Assembly (NCBI GenBank): GCA_031772625.1
Contig: CM062815.1
Location: 115,886,989 to 115,950,988, forward strand
DNA: 64,000 nt
Origin: Pinus tabuliformis
Lineage: Eukaryota > Streptophyta > Pinopsida > Pinales > Pinaceae
Direction of reading: 5' to 3'
Shown here: positions 44,098-56,542 of the stretch, one piece after another
How positions within the stretch are numbered: position 1 is the first letter of the stretch
Layout of the letters: each line of letters starts with the position of its first letter
Notes under the pieces: model-generated
The model's database searches: none
What the model saw: only the letters and a program-made list of their open reading frames with translations
Told to the model about the DNA's origin: nothing
Translations under genes and position numbers: made by a program

Positions 44098-44120
44098 ATA
44101 TATATATATATATATATATA
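44098..44120. repeat. (TA)n microsatellite
   Basis: About 11 TA units lie between the ends of the convergent PMD and RNase H frames. Confidence 0.9.
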
Positions 44121-44170
44121 CTTCTATTGTCTACTTATGTGTCCATATATCATGATGATGTGATTAGTTT

Positions 44171-44647
44171 TTATAAGTGGCGCAAACGTCTATCTAAACC
44201 ATAATTTGCTAATGCATCTGTTAATGTATTCAAATTTTGTGGAATGTGTTTATATGTGATATAATCAAAAATTATTTTCAGTAATCAAACACGTAGATAC
44301 ATACGCAAAATTTGTGGATTTCTTACTAAGTAATGACTATTTAATTGTAGCACAACGAGTTGTGAATCTAACTTAACAACTAAATCTATAATTCCGAGAG
44401 CAACTGCTTCTGATAACAGTTCAATAACTGCACTGTACTCGGCAATATTATTAGTTGTTTGTCCCAAGCAAATACCTTGTAAATTGATTAACTCGCTATT
44501 AGGGGCAAAGAGTGCCCAAGCTGTGGACGATAAGTTTCGTGTGCTACGACAAGCACCATCAGCAAAACCAACATAATGGTTTCCAGGCATTTGCGAACTG
44601 AGTGGAACACAAGGTAAGTAGAGGAAACATGTCTGCAAAGCAAACAA
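44171..44647 (-). pseudogene. Extra (archaeal-type) RNase H of the outer gypsy element
   Basis: The frame starts near MPGNHYVGFADGACRS (first Asp), then TTNNIAEYSAVIELL (Glu) and VVKLDSQLVVLQL (Asp). Past a TGA at about 44285 it continues DYITYKHIPQNLNTLTDAL (last Asp) to a stop at 44171. All four catalytic acidic positions of RNase H are present. The TGA replaces an Arg codon (RV*LL for RVRLL). Tat-lineage gypsy elements carry such a second RNase H beside the native one. Here it is the last frame before the convergent PMD gene. Confidence 0.8.
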
Positions 44648-45724
44648 TCACACCAAAAAACAAAAAATGCACACCAATGAATTCACACACTAACGTACAA
44701 AAGTAATTACATGGAACTCATGCGTAATAAGTTTAGATGGAGCCCATTTGTAGACTCGGGTTATCAATCAACAGAGAATGAAGCAGAAGTTTCACCGTTG
44801 GCATGACGTGTAAGCATCGACTCGGTCAAATAGTGAAATAAAATGCATAAATGGCTATGCCGCCATGCACCCTCGCCCCCCGGCGAGTGAGGGTTACAAG
44901 TCATAGGATAAATACCCCGTTACAATAATGGGTGAATGGTAAAAACTCGGCGAGGCGAGAAAATATCAATCCCACGGCGAGAAAAAAATGTTTCCAATTG
45001 AAAGAACGAGACAATTTTAGGTATATCCGAAATTTCAATGGGTAAGGTAGTAGTAATATTCCCCATATTACCTTCGGACAAAACTTCATGCACCAAAACA
45101 GGTGTTTTCAGTGGATGTGTCGAGTTATGTGAAAAAAAAATCTTCAAGACACGAAGGGATCTCGCTAAGACTTGGAAGAAACGAGGAACGATGGTGGGCA
45201 TCATTCCAAGGAGTTTCGTCAAGAGACATAACCTCAACAATACTCTTGCCAGTGGGGAATATCTCGTTCAAGGGATACGGAGAATCTCAAGAACCAAGCC
45301 AAGGAGATTGAGAATGCATAACCAGGTGCATACTAAGAACAATATGACTTTTTGAAGCAATCGCTGAAGCCAAGACAACTTATTAATAAGCTTGTTCTAA
45401 AGGACTTATTGGCATAACGACACCGAAATATTCAACTTGATCTGGAGTAGGGATGATCCAGGATCATTTGAGGTAGAGTCATGTTGATTGAGGCAATATG
45501 CTGAGGTGGGAGAGAAAAAGTTCCCATTAAAGCATAATATTTGAAAAGACCTTCCCCCACGCTCTCATATGGAATATTGGTATTTCCCACATATGGGACA
45601 TTGCCATTAGAAGCACCGAAGAGAAAAAGGACAATTGATCGACGGTGACAATTTTCTTTTCATGAGGAAAATAGAGCACCCAGAACAAAGAGGAAACCAA
45701 ACAAAACATGGCATGGGTCCAACT
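44648..45724 (-). other. Degenerate linker between protease and RNase H of the outer element
   Basis: Minus-strand frames broken by stops read SLDETPWNDAHHRSSFLPSL and PVLVHEVLSEGNMGN, and further up KIVTVDQLSFF. This is the spacer that in related elements precedes RT. No RT motif appears. A deletion between spacer and RNase H, or a naturally RT-less derivative, would explain this. Confidence 0.6.
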
Positions 45725-46144
45725 TCACCCAAGTAGAAGATTGTAATTCAGATTTACATTTACGACCTCTAATTCTAACTCAATAGTTTTCCCTTCCAAG
45801 GTGATGGGCAAACTTTTGAGAATACCACAAGGACGGGAGCCTCTGCCATCAATGTCTTCTAAGGTGTTCAGGGAATGGTTGAGAGGTGGAGAGTCAATGG
45901 ATTTCCCACATGAAACATACATGATTCAGGTGGAAGCACCTTCATCAATGACAGTCTGATGAATCATCTTTCCTTTTATAATGACTTGAATCAACAATGC
46001 AATTTGATGAGGAAGACGAGGAACATGATTTTCTAGATTGAAAGTGATCAAGTTCGAATCGGCAGGATAAATGCCTCCTATAGCAGACAATAATGATTTC
46101 CATTGCGTTGGACAAGTTTGGAGAACTTCCAAAACAAACATCAT
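45725..46144 (-). pseudogene. Outer gypsy aspartic protease
   Basis: Residues read MIHQTVIDEGAST, the active-site Asp in the DEGAS form seen in this gypsy group, then a TGA. The same frame continues with YVSCGKSIDSPPLNHSL and ends with a LNYNLLLG flap-distal motif. It would cleave the Gag-Pol precursor. A stop inside the active-site region inactivates it. Confidence 0.8.
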
Positions 46145-48077
46145 TGAAGGCGCTTGAGCTAAATCTTCGACAATATTATAATGTTGAGAAACTCTAGCGT
46201 TCAGATAATAGGATGACTTCTAAAACACAGCTTTAGGGGGCAGTCAGATGATGGACTCATTATTAGGTATCTTGATATGGAGAGGACCATAATTAGGTGG
46301 AGAGGAAGTAGAAGGTGTAGCAATGGCTTCCTTTTCCACCGTCTGCTTTTGAGGAGTTTGATAATCTTTCAACTGGGTGGCAACAAAGATGGGCGTTGTG
46401 CCACTTATCATGTAAACCTGAGAACCTGAAGAGGCAGAGGATTGTGGTTGGTCTACCAACTAAGTCTTCTGAGATGGGAATGGCTCTTTCAGTACAGTCG
46501 AGGTCCCTTTCAATAAATGACTAACTTCTGCATGACGGGGACAATCCTTGGTGTAATGATCTTCCTCACAAATGAGGCAAGGATATTTTGGCTTACGTTT
46601 GGAGGCATCATCAACAGATGGCTTAGGAGGATCCTATTTCAGGGTATCAGATTTTTCTTTACCTTTACCCTTTTTCTTACCTTTTGAGGTTTTATCTGTC
46701 GTGGTAGACTGGATGACATTAACCTCGGAGGTTTTACCAGGATTCGATGGGGTTTTCGAAGGAGGATTAGAACCAGTATTCGAAACAAATTTTTGCTTCG
46801 AAGAAGCTTTAGTGGAAGTTTGAGATACTGATCCAATGATACCATCAATAGGTGGTACATCTGGAGACTTTGAAGATGCTAGATCCGAAGATGGCCTTGG
46901 AGCATCAGGCAAAATTTCATATAGCGTGCCAGATTGGGAATAAACCAAATCCAAATACTGGGCACGGGAAATGACTTGATCCTCGGTAACACAACCATAT
47001 ATTACTATATTTGTAGCAATTTTGTTTATGAAATACTTGGTGAAATATTCGGTTAACAGCTCATCAGAGATTTCAAACTTGATGAGGCGACGTTGACGTA
47101 TCCATTCATGGATGTGATTAGAGATATGGGTCATGGTATCCTGTTTCAGGGATGTGAGCAAGTGGGTACCAGTTTCATAACGAACCGATAACTGGAAGTG
47201 GGTGAGGAAGGCCATGGCCAAAGAGTTGAAGTCTGCATAGGTACCTCGAGGCAACTCGATGTACCACTTTGCGGCAACACCTGTCAAGGTTCGTTGAAAG
47301 AGGCAGAGACGAACATAATCGTCAACGTAGGAATTGGAAGAACACCATAAGTGATATGCCATCACATGGGCTTGAGGGTCCTCTTTAGCTTTTCCTTGGA
47401 ATTTGGGGCAATCACTCGGAATTTTAGTGGGAACTGGAGGCCAATAAAGTGAATGAAGAATTGGATCATTAGTAAGCCTCGAGACATTGGAAAGTTCCAA
47501 CTTCGCTAGAAACGACAATTGTAGGTTAAATGACATATAAGGCCTTTGGTAAGGCCTAGTCTGTGGGTTCCAACCTTGTTGGTAAGGGTTTTTCCCGCAA
47601 AGTGGAGGATTTTGACCATAAGGGGCTTGATTTTGCCCCCACTAAGGGATACCTTGACCATAAGATGGATTCTACCGAGGGTAGGGTTCATATTGACCTT
47701 CCATAGGTGGTTGATAACCATAAGGCAGATAAAAATTGTGCGTGGCATATGGATTGTAAGGTTGCTGCAGCTGATGACCCTGGCAATAAAGTTGTTGGCC
47801 CTGCTGTTGCAGGGGTTATCCTTGTGTTTGCAAAGTTTGACCTTGTTGTTGTAAGGGTGACCTTGCTGCTACAATGGTTGACCTTGCAGATATAAGGGTT
47901 GATTGGGTTATTGTACAAATTGTGTTTGTTGTTGCAAATGTTGTTAAAATTGTTGCAAAGGTTGGCCCCACTGCTGTAAAGGTTGCCCCTGCTGCTGCAA
48001 AGGTTGCCCTTGCTGCTGCAAAGGTTGCTCTTGCTGCTGTAAAGGTTGTTGAACAGTTCCTCGAGGAATTCCTTATT
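46145..48077 (-). pseudogene. Outer gypsy gag, C-terminal part
   Basis: The capsid-type retrotransposon gag domain lies at 47536-46900 (PVPTKIPSDCPKFQGKAKED, AAKWYIELP, MAFLTHFQL). A Ser/Lys-rich linker and a CCHC knuckle (CLICEEDHYTKDC, 46541-46579) follow, then a linker to protease. Upstream, up to 48077, is a Gln/Pro-rich stretch built from 21-bp repeats. Stops near 46634, 46460, 46240 and 47640 break the frame. Gag would package element RNA. The N-terminal part lies on the far side of the inner element. Confidence 0.85.
47956..48048 (-). repeat. 21-bp tandem repeat coding QPLQQQG in outer gag
   Basis: Repeat starts at 47956, 47977, 47998, 48019 and 48040 are exactly 21 bp apart, so every unit keeps the frame (Gln-Pro-Leu-Gln-Gln-Gln-Gly on the minus strand). 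Degenerate units continue toward 47800. Confidence 0.9.
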
Positions 48078-49006
48078 GGTACTGTTGAAGCCCCGAAAAT
48101 CGGGTCTACAACAAGGGGGGTACCGACCCGGTCCGGACCTTGGTTAGCAGCTCCTTTTCCGTTTGGTATAGTGGGTCCGACTGGGGATATGGGACCAGTT
48201 TCCCAATTTATGTGTGTGTGTGTATGAAGGGTTGATATTTCTCTTTCTAAAAGTTCTTAAGTGAGATGCTCTAATTCTAACTCTAATCTAATAACATGCA
48301 AATTGTATTCTAATAAGCAGAAATATCTAAGTCTACACTAACCTGGGGTGTAATCCTTCTGTTATGCGATCTAAAATGATTTCAGATAACATTGGTAATA
48401 AAGATCATTCAACTGTTATAAGAAAAGAATTCAATACAGATAAACCACTTCGTATAAAAAGTTAGACGAAACAGTTGTGAAAAACATATCGCATAATAAG
48501 CTATTCATAAATTAAGCATAAATAAATAGCTATCACTGTACAAAAGTGCCAAATGATAACTCAAGCATTCACGCATCAATATATAAACAACTGAGCATAA
48601 ATATCACTTTTAACACAAAGGCATAAATAGTTAACAGATAGAAGTACCATTTATAACTAGTCCTACTTATGAGCTTCAAGCCATAATGATTTATCTCTTC
48701 TTAATCCAACATCCACTAAGAGTACAGAAGTGCAGCATCAGTAGCAGATATTAAATGCAGATATCAATAAATCATATTCCATTCATTCATCAAAACCTCC
48801 TCAGAGGGTACAAAAGTGCATGTTCTGGGGATAAGTTTTTGATAAATTTTAGGACCCTTCTCTAAATGCATGAGAAGGGTTTAAATACTACTAACAAAAC
48901 AACTTATTACAAAAATGTAGGATGCAGTTTAAATGACCGTCCTCATTTTGGGCAAAAATAAAACAAAATTTAAAACTAAAACTGAATCTAAAACTAAAAT
49001 TACTAA

Positions 49007-49900
49007 CTATTTTTGTATCTGCTCCTTGAAGTCGCATGCGTTCAGCATCTGTATGAGAAGAGTCGGCTGGCCGACTTCCGATTTTAGCTGTGTTGCGAAA
49101 ACAGAATCGGCAACAGCTGGCGCCATCTTCTCTGCAGAATTGATGATACACTTGAGAGTCATCCACTGGCTGTGTGGCTTTACCAAGTATGCCCAGTAAT
49201 AATCCCAATTCAACTTGGTTAACCTTTGGATTGTTTCTGCCTTTTCTTGAGCCTTCTGTCTCCAGCTTGTTTACAATTGTTGTGCATATATACATACTAT
49301 TTTGAAGATATTTCTGACAAATACCACTGGTTTTAGGATTTAAGTTTTACTTCTTTACCTCTAGCGTTTTTTTTTTACAAATTTTTGGGCTTACAAGTGA
49401 CTGAGTAATTAGGAGCTTTCCTTTTCAAGAGGTTTTGCTCAGCGCTAGCGCTAATCGCGCATTGGAAACTGCCTTCGTTTCTTGATCCGGGCTTCCTTGG
49501 TGCGTTTTTCGCCTTTTGCGCATTTTCTTTTAGCGGATATAAAGCTCAAATTTTGTGAAAATAATGATTCCGTGAGCTCTTGACCCTGAGTTTTAAATTG
49601 TCTATTTCTGATATCAGCGTTGTCCAGTATCCATTTAACCATGTCTGTGTATGGGAGAATTTTGGGCCTTGCCGCTATTCGGTGTAAGAATGAACAAGCT
49701 AGCTCTGTAATGGATGCCTCAGAAGAACCATGTGAGCCTGCAGTAGCCTCAACCTCCATTACTCTAGGATTCTCTTCTTCAAGTAGATTATACATGCCTT
49801 CCCAAGTAGAAATACCAGCGTCTCTGTTACAGGCAGTGTCTGTATACAAGGGCGCCATTTCTTTCTCTTCAGAGCTCAGGGCTTTGCCTTTCTTTCCCAT
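49007..49900 (-). pseudogene. LTR-encoded two-exon ORF, 3' LTR copy
   Basis: Exon 1 starts at ATG 49900 (MGKKGKA) and ends at 49395 before a good GTAAGC donor. Exon 2 is 49255-49007 (acceptor GGAGACAG; KAQEKAETIQRLTKLNWDYY to a TAG). Motifs include STWEGMYNLLEEENPRVMEV, LACSFLHRIAARPKILPYTD and KKRRQFPM. A 20-nt insertion near 49455 relative to the other LTR copy shifts the frame. An intron acceptor (TTGTAAATTGCAG) lies just upstream of the start. I do not recognise the protein; its basic tail could bind nucleic acid or direct nuclear import. Confidence 0.55.
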
Positions 49901-50185
49901 AGTATCCTGCGTACTGCTTTGTATCGTTCTCTGCTCTCCGTTCCTGCAATTTACAAGTGAAGTGAGAATAATGATAAGGAAAGGTGATGAGAAAGTTTTA
50001 AATGCCAAAAATGTATAAAATATACCACCTTACGTGAAATGACTTTTCGATAAGCATGAAACCATATTCCATTAATAACTGGCAACTAACTCATTAATTA
50101 GCATTAAAGCGCATAACCAGGTGTCGGTTTATGGAAAATACTTCTTTTTGAACAACGAGCCCGAAAGATATGTGATGAAGCGATT

Positions 50186-50526
50186 TTGCAATTTGCTTCG
50201 CAATATTGCAGATCGCAACATCGCAGAATCACCACATTGCTTGCTCGCTATATCGCAAATTCATAATATCGCATTATCGCATTGCCGCTCAATCACAAAA
50301 TTGGAATATCGCAATATCGCAGGAGCGCGACATATGACAATTTTTGTTAATCTGTTTTCTGTGAAATGCGATATGCGCCATCACATATCGGCAATTTAAA
50401 TTTTTTCAATGTAAGCGGTCTTTGATGCATGCGATGCGATATATGTTCGTAGTCCTGTATCGCAATCTCGCAATCTTAGAATTTGGTTTGCAAGGAGGTA
50501 CCCTGTTATCCTTTTGGGATGCGATA
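50186..50526. promoter_or_regulatory. TCGCA/TGCGA motif cluster in the 3' LTR
   Basis: About 14 copies of TCGCA on either strand, most as ATATCGCA or TGCGATAT, lie in about 340 bp in the U3 part, upstream of a minus-strand TATATTTTATA near 50020. Likely repeated factor-binding sites; the factor is unknown. Confidence 0.5.
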
Positions 50527-50740
50527 TTTTCTAAGGAATAATTCTACTTTATCATAAAACTTAGGTTTTTGGTTTTTTCAAGGAGATTTTCCTAAGTTTA
50601 TGATGGTAAGTTTTATAAAAAAAAAGAAGAAGGAAATACAAGCACTAATTGATTGTTTTAAATTTTGACTAAGGGTCCCCACTTATTTAGTATTAGTAAT
50701 AACACTAAATAAAAAAGGGGGGTTGTTGCTGGCCACAACA

Positions 50741-51787
50741 ATTGGCGATTCACTTGGAAAAATCAGTTATCTCTACTTTTCTTTTGAATTTTCTAAACTT
50801 CCAAAATAGAAAATTTTCGAGAAAATTAAACTTTATTATAGAAAGACAAAGTACATTATGCTTTTACTTATTAATGATATTTTGTGTCTTCTATTTTCAA
50901 CTTTGATTATTTACTCCCTCAAGCTAGTCCTTGTATCTACATCAGTCATTAGTTGGTTTATAAAGATAAAAATAAAGCCTTCTCTGTAAATCCGTTTTGA
51001 ATATGCTCATTTGTCGTAGGTAGATCCTTTGTTGCCAGCAAGCGTTTATAGCCTCGACATGGTTACCTGTTACCCAACAATGGTCCTGTATCCTACCTAG
51101 AGAAATTTACAACTTTCAAAGAGAAATCCACATCCACAGTTATTGATTTTTTTTCTTTTTACCCTTAAAGAACAATGTCTTGGTTTGGTAGCCAATTTAT
51201 GACACAGTCATTCACTGATTTATGGCTTTGCTGAACAAGCTGGCTCGTGATGAGACCCCTTGTCTTTTGATTGCAACAATCTTGAGTCATTGCCCTGTTG
51301 TGGTATGCAGTATTGGCAAAGTCAGCAAGCTATAATATCTATGATCATGATAAGTCGGCTCGTGATGAGACCTCTTACTCTTTAAGTTAAAGTGTATCTT
51401 TGGATCATTCTCTGAACATTGTAGTTTCCTAGGTGGGGAGGAAGTCATTGTTTCCTTAAGACAGCTCTGGACGACAATGGTAGAGTTTTTGGAAAGAGAT
51501 TTTCTACAGAGAATCTTCATTTTTGTTATTGATACCTTTCATTGGACTGATATAAAACAATTTCCCACTAAAGGTCGTTTTTTGTCAAAATTTACAAAGT
51601 CGAAACTAGTATCATTTCTAGGCCTAGAGTCTTTAACTGTATCTTTCAATAATAATGATCAATTTTCTAAAAGAATTCTATTTATACAAGTGAAAAAACA
51701 AAATTTAAAAGAGAATTTGTGTCTTTTTCATAAATCTCATATGTAACCATTTACAAACGGTTTTATTAGGAAATTAAAACAACTACT
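50741..51787 (-). other. Inner element 3' untranslated interior
   Basis: AT-rich sequence between the integrase stop and the 3' LTR, without a gene. Frames at 51287 and 51477 have no motif. Confidence 0.6.
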
Positions 51788-54700
51788 CTACAAAATAGAA
51801 GAATGATCTCTTATGGAAAAATATTTTTTGAGGATCTGTCCGTTAATAGGTAAAGAATCTCTTTTTCCTGTTAAATCCTGTAACATAAAAGTAGACGGAC
51901 CTATGACTTTTATGATTGGAAAAGGGCCAAGCCACATTCTTTGAAATTCTGTATGTTTCCCTTTTTCCTCATGAGCCTTGTCCCGTTTTAGAACTAAATC
52001 TCCCATCTAAAAATCTTTTTTGGATATCATGTTTGAATCAAATGAGGCTTTTACTAATGCTTGATGATGAGCGTGAGTTATCTTAGCCTGTTCTCGTTGT
52101 TCTTTTAACTTAATTATTTCCAGCTGCCTTAGTTGTAAGGAAGAAGTAGGTACTTCATAAATATATTGAACTAAGGCTAGAGAGGGGATTGCTAAATGAG
52201 TTGGAAGAACCACTTCTTTCCCATAAACTAAATTAAAGGGAGAAGTGCCAATGGAGGCTTTCTGCATTATTCGATCTGCCCATAGAGCATATATTAAAGA
52301 CTTGTGCCAATTCTTATGATTTTGGTCAATGGTTTGCTTAATAATTATGATTAAGTTCTTATTTGTAGATTCAGCTAATCCATTCCCCTGTGGGTAATAA
52401 TTGGCAGAGTATTTAAGCTTGAAACCCCTTTTGAGTGCAAATTCAGTCATTGCAATGGCAGAAAAATATGATGCATTATCAAACATTAAAGCAGAAGGCA
52501 ACCCAAACCTGGTGATTATGAACTGATCTATGAACTCGATGATATTTTCAGCATTAGCCGTCTTGAGTGGAACTACTTCTATCCATTTAGTAAAGTAATA
52601 TGTTGCTGTGAGGATATATCTATGCTGTTTAGAAGAGTGAGGAACGATCTCACCTATTATGTCCAATCCCCACTGATCGAAAGGTTGTTCAATGTTAACT
52701 GGTTGTAGTGGCAAGGATGGTTTCCTTTGTCTCCCAACAGTAGTTTGACAGACTTGACATTTTCTCATGTAGTTATGTGAGTCTTTGAATAATGTGGGCT
52801 AGTAATAGACTGCGCGTAAGATTTTATGAGCAGTAGCGTCTCCAACCTAGTGTCCGCCTGCTGGCCCATCGTGGAGTTCCTGCAAGACTTTTTCAGCTTC
52901 AGATTTCTCAAGACATCTAAAGAGAACAAAATCATAATTTATTCTAAAAGGAACATCGTTCATGAGCTGATATTGTTTGGCTTTCAACCTTAGAGCTCTT
53001 TTCTTGGTATGATCGAGGTTTGAAGGAGCGTATCCATTCTTTAAATAACAAATGATATCAGCGTATAATGACTTAACATCGTTTAGGCTTACCTCGTACA
53101 TTTGTATCTCTGCAGATGGAATTTCAGACATAAGCGATGCTCCAGCCAGCATTTTGCAAAAGCCTTGACCTTTTACAATACTTGCTAGTTTGATTTCCAC
53201 GTCATATTCCTGTAAGGCAGTAATCCAATTGGCTCTTTTCTCACCCACATCTTTCTGTACTAGAAGATTTCTTACCGCTGGAAATGATACTATGATTTTT
53301 GTATGTGTTTTGAGTAAAAAAGGTTTGAAATATTTAATTGCTTTGAAAACAACATAAGCTTGTTTCTCCATATCTGAATAATTTAACTCAGCCCCTTGTA
53401 AATTGGAACTAAAAAAAGCGATTGGGGCTTCTGCCTTTTTTGGATTTGCTTGAGTGAGTATCACAGCATATGATCTATCAGAGGAAAATGTATATAAAAT
53501 AAAAGGATCGGAAAAATTTGGAGTTGCTAAAGATGAAGCATTAACAATTTCTTGTTTGATTAGATTGAATACCTCATGTTAATCTTGGTCCCATTTAAAG
53601 TTTGAGTTCTTTTTAATCATTGCTTGTAAAGGAGACACAATTCTTGAAAAATCTAGAACAAATCTCTTTACAAAGTTAATCTGGCCAAGAAAAGATTGCA
53701 TGGCTTTCTTGTTGTGAGGTAGAGGAACTGTGGAAATCTCCTTGATTATGTCAGGATCAATGTGAATTCCAGATTTTGACACTATGAATCCGAGAAGTTT
53801 TCCTTCACTTAATGTGAAAAAGGATTTTTTAGGGTTAAGTGTAATTCCACACCTTTGACAACATTAGAAGATTTGCATTAAATCTCTAAGATGATTGTTT
53901 CGTTTCTTGGAATATGCAGTTATATCATCCAAATATATTACCACTGATTTATTAACTAAACCCTTGAATGCAATGTCCATGGCTCTCTGAAATGTCGCAC
54001 CCGTGTTAATCAGACCAAAAGGCATCTTTCGATATGCGTATGTGCCCCATTTAGTTCTGAATGTGGTTTTTAATTGATCATTGGGATGTACCAACACTTG
54101 ATTGTATCTTGAGAATCCATCCAAGAAGGATATCAATTCTGACCCCGCGACTGCCTGCAGTATTTGTTCCATGGGAGGCAAAGGAAAATTATCCTTTTGG
54201 TAGGCTTTGTTAAGATTTCGAAAGTCAATGCAGATTCTAATATCTCCGTTTTTCTTTCTAACAGGGACCATATTGGAAACCCATTTGGAATGTCGAACAT
54301 GAAAAATTATTTTGGCTTTCAATAACTTATTGAGTTGAGATTTGATCTGGTTTTCTAGATTGGGATGGATCTTTCTCAACTTTTGTTGGACAGGTTTTTC
54401 ATCGTCTATCATTGGAATAGTATGTTGGATGATGGAGGTGTCGTATGTTTTGAGTTCATCGTAATTCCAAGCAAAGACACTTTTGTATTGTCTCAAGAGA
54501 CAAATATACACTAATTTTTCTTCAGGAGCTAGACCAAGGCCTAGATTGATATTCTGTGGTTTGGTATCAGTTCCTAGATTTACTAATTCATAGTTCAAAG
54601 TTGAACTTTGGAGTTTTGAATTGGTAGATCTTTTAAACCGATCTTTCAAATCATAAAGATCTTCTAACTTGACTATTGACTTAGGTATAACATTGTTAGT

Positions 54701-56542
54701 GCTATCCTGTTGCAATTGTCGGTCATGTTGGTCTTCGTCAATTATTTGATTGGTATAGGATCCTTCAGATGTGAGAAAACTCACGATATCAAGATCGTCG
54801 TTGAAAATCCTCCAATTAGTAATGTTATCAGGAATAGATGGTCTAAAAGTTAATTCAATTGAAAATCGATTAGGGCTAAAATCTTTTGAAGGAATGAGCT
54901 TGGAAGCTACGTTGGCTAAGAGGTCCGCACTAGCATTCTGGAGTCTGGGAATTGATGAAATATTAAATGCTATAAAGTGTTCAGTCAGATCTTGAACTAC
55001 ATATTGGTAATGTTTTAAATGACCTGATAAAAAATGTATAGTATTACGTACCTGTCTGATTACAATTTCAGAATCTCCGAAAACTTGAAGATATTTGACG
55101 TCTAATCCAATTGCTTTGTATAACCCTTGGACTAAAGCCTCGGATTCTGCGGTGTTGTTGGTGCAATCAAATTTGAGTCTGCAAGTTATCATAGTTTTAT
55201 CTCCCTCTAGACTTATTAACACGCATCCTGCTCCTGCTCCTTCGTTAGACTTAGAACCGTCAAAAAATAATTTCCAAAATAAAAATTTATCTATAGGACT
55301 ATCTATAAAATTAATACATTTAGAACTATCTGTTTGAGAGAAATTTTCTACTTGAGATAAAACAGAATGTTCTAAGTAAGGTGAGGTATGAGCATTAAAA
55401 TTTCATAAGAAAGAATCTACTGAGTAGTTACCAATGATGTTATTGATGTATGCTACTGGTCCATTTTCTCCCTTGAGTTCTGTTACTATGTATTTCTGAT
55501 ACCTTTCCCGCTCAACTTTTATTTGATTTGGTTTACCATTGTAAGGGAGCCACATGTGCGACCAGTCAGTTGCAAAGTATCCATGAAGTTTTTCTGACCA
55601 ATATCTGCTAAGAATTAAGCCATAAAATTCCGGGATATCAGCAACTAAAATGTCGATAACTTGACATACCTTTGGGTTGGATGACAGCCTTATGGTAACC
55701 TGATTTAATTCTCCAATCACTTCGACTTGCCATCGATCTAATTGAACTATGCGCACAACAAATTTTTGTGGTTGAACGTTCAATTTCGCACATATTGACT
55801 TTGGTAAGATATTCGATGAAGCTCCAGAATCCACTAAGCAATTATGCAATTTTTTATTGAAAATTTCATAAGTAAGAAGAAATAGGGGAGTATGAGATCT
55901 CGATCTTCCTCCAATTAAGGCGATATCGTTTGGATCAACTTTATTGATCGCATTAGTTGGGGGTCTTCCCATGTCATGGGAAGCTTGAGAGATTACAACG
56001 ACAGGAAAAGGTGCAACTGGTACAACATGTAATTCTTTCAAAAGTACCTTTTGCTGGTGTTTTAACTTGCTCAATTCGTAAAAAGTGATATTGGCCCTAG
56101 TCTTTTTCATGTCTTCTATGATATTTTACTCCATTTCATCCGAAACGATCGATGTTTTAGATGGAGTTGATGGGTATGTTTGGACTGGGCTAGTTTGAGT
56201 TGCTTTAGGTGTTGTTTTCTCAGCTGCGACTTTATCTTTAGTCATCGAGCTTGCGCTCTTTGGCTTAGGTGTAGGTTGAGGAGGATCAAGTTGATTTCTA
56301 CTGCGAGTACTAACCGGGGACGCCTCTTGATCCTCTTCATATGGGAGGATGAAATACCACATACTTTGTAACTCTACAACTTCTTCTTCATCGATATGTT
56401 CTTCAGTAGCAATTTCCTCTTCTTCTTCTTTGGATTCAGCACTTGTAATAGCGTTAGGGGGTTTGGAATCGGTTGAAGGGTTTCTTTTAAAAGGTCTGTA
56501 CAGCTTTTTAGAAGAAGTTTCTGCCATGTTTCTTGATGTCAA
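51788..56542 (-). pseudogene. Inner gypsy pol: protease, extra RNase H, RT, RNase H, integrase
   Basis: Protease: CLVDSGASSNILP near 55840. Extra RNase H: FFDGSKSNEGAGAG near 55260, NNTAESEAL, VFGDSEIVIRQV, NASADLLANVAS (to about 54890). RT: VRKKNGDIRICIDFRNLNKA, SFLDGFSRYNQV, MPFGLINTGATFQRAM, YLDD near 53935. Native RNase H: 53578-53100. Integrase: zinc site (GGH...CQVC near 52760), then GLDIIGE, FDNASYF and GLAESTNKN for the D,D,E triad, ending 51788. The frame is the same throughout, broken only by in-frame stops at 56126, 55403, 53864, 53579, 52847 and 52007. The extra RNase H lies before RT, whereas in described Tat elements it usually follows the native RNase H. Confidence 0.9.

Larger units (their letters stand above)
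48083..50740 (-). repeat. Inner element 3' LTR (2658 bp)
   Basis: In plus orientation it begins TGTTGAAGCCCCGAAAATCG and ends GGCCACAACA. It holds a two-exon reading frame (49007-49900) and a TCGCA motif cluster. No obvious polypurine tract abuts it at 50741. The nearest purine run, AAAAGAAAAGTAGAGA, is about 25-40 bp away. Confidence 0.9.

Noticed and set aside
47707..48227. Plus-strand frames with Val/Ala/Lys repeats
   Set aside because: They are the antisense shadow of the Gln/Pro repeat of the outer gag.
50186..50526. CRISPR-like or satellite array of GCGAT units
   Set aside because: The motif is only 5-8 bases with irregular spacing, and it lies in a retrotransposon LTR of a eukaryote.
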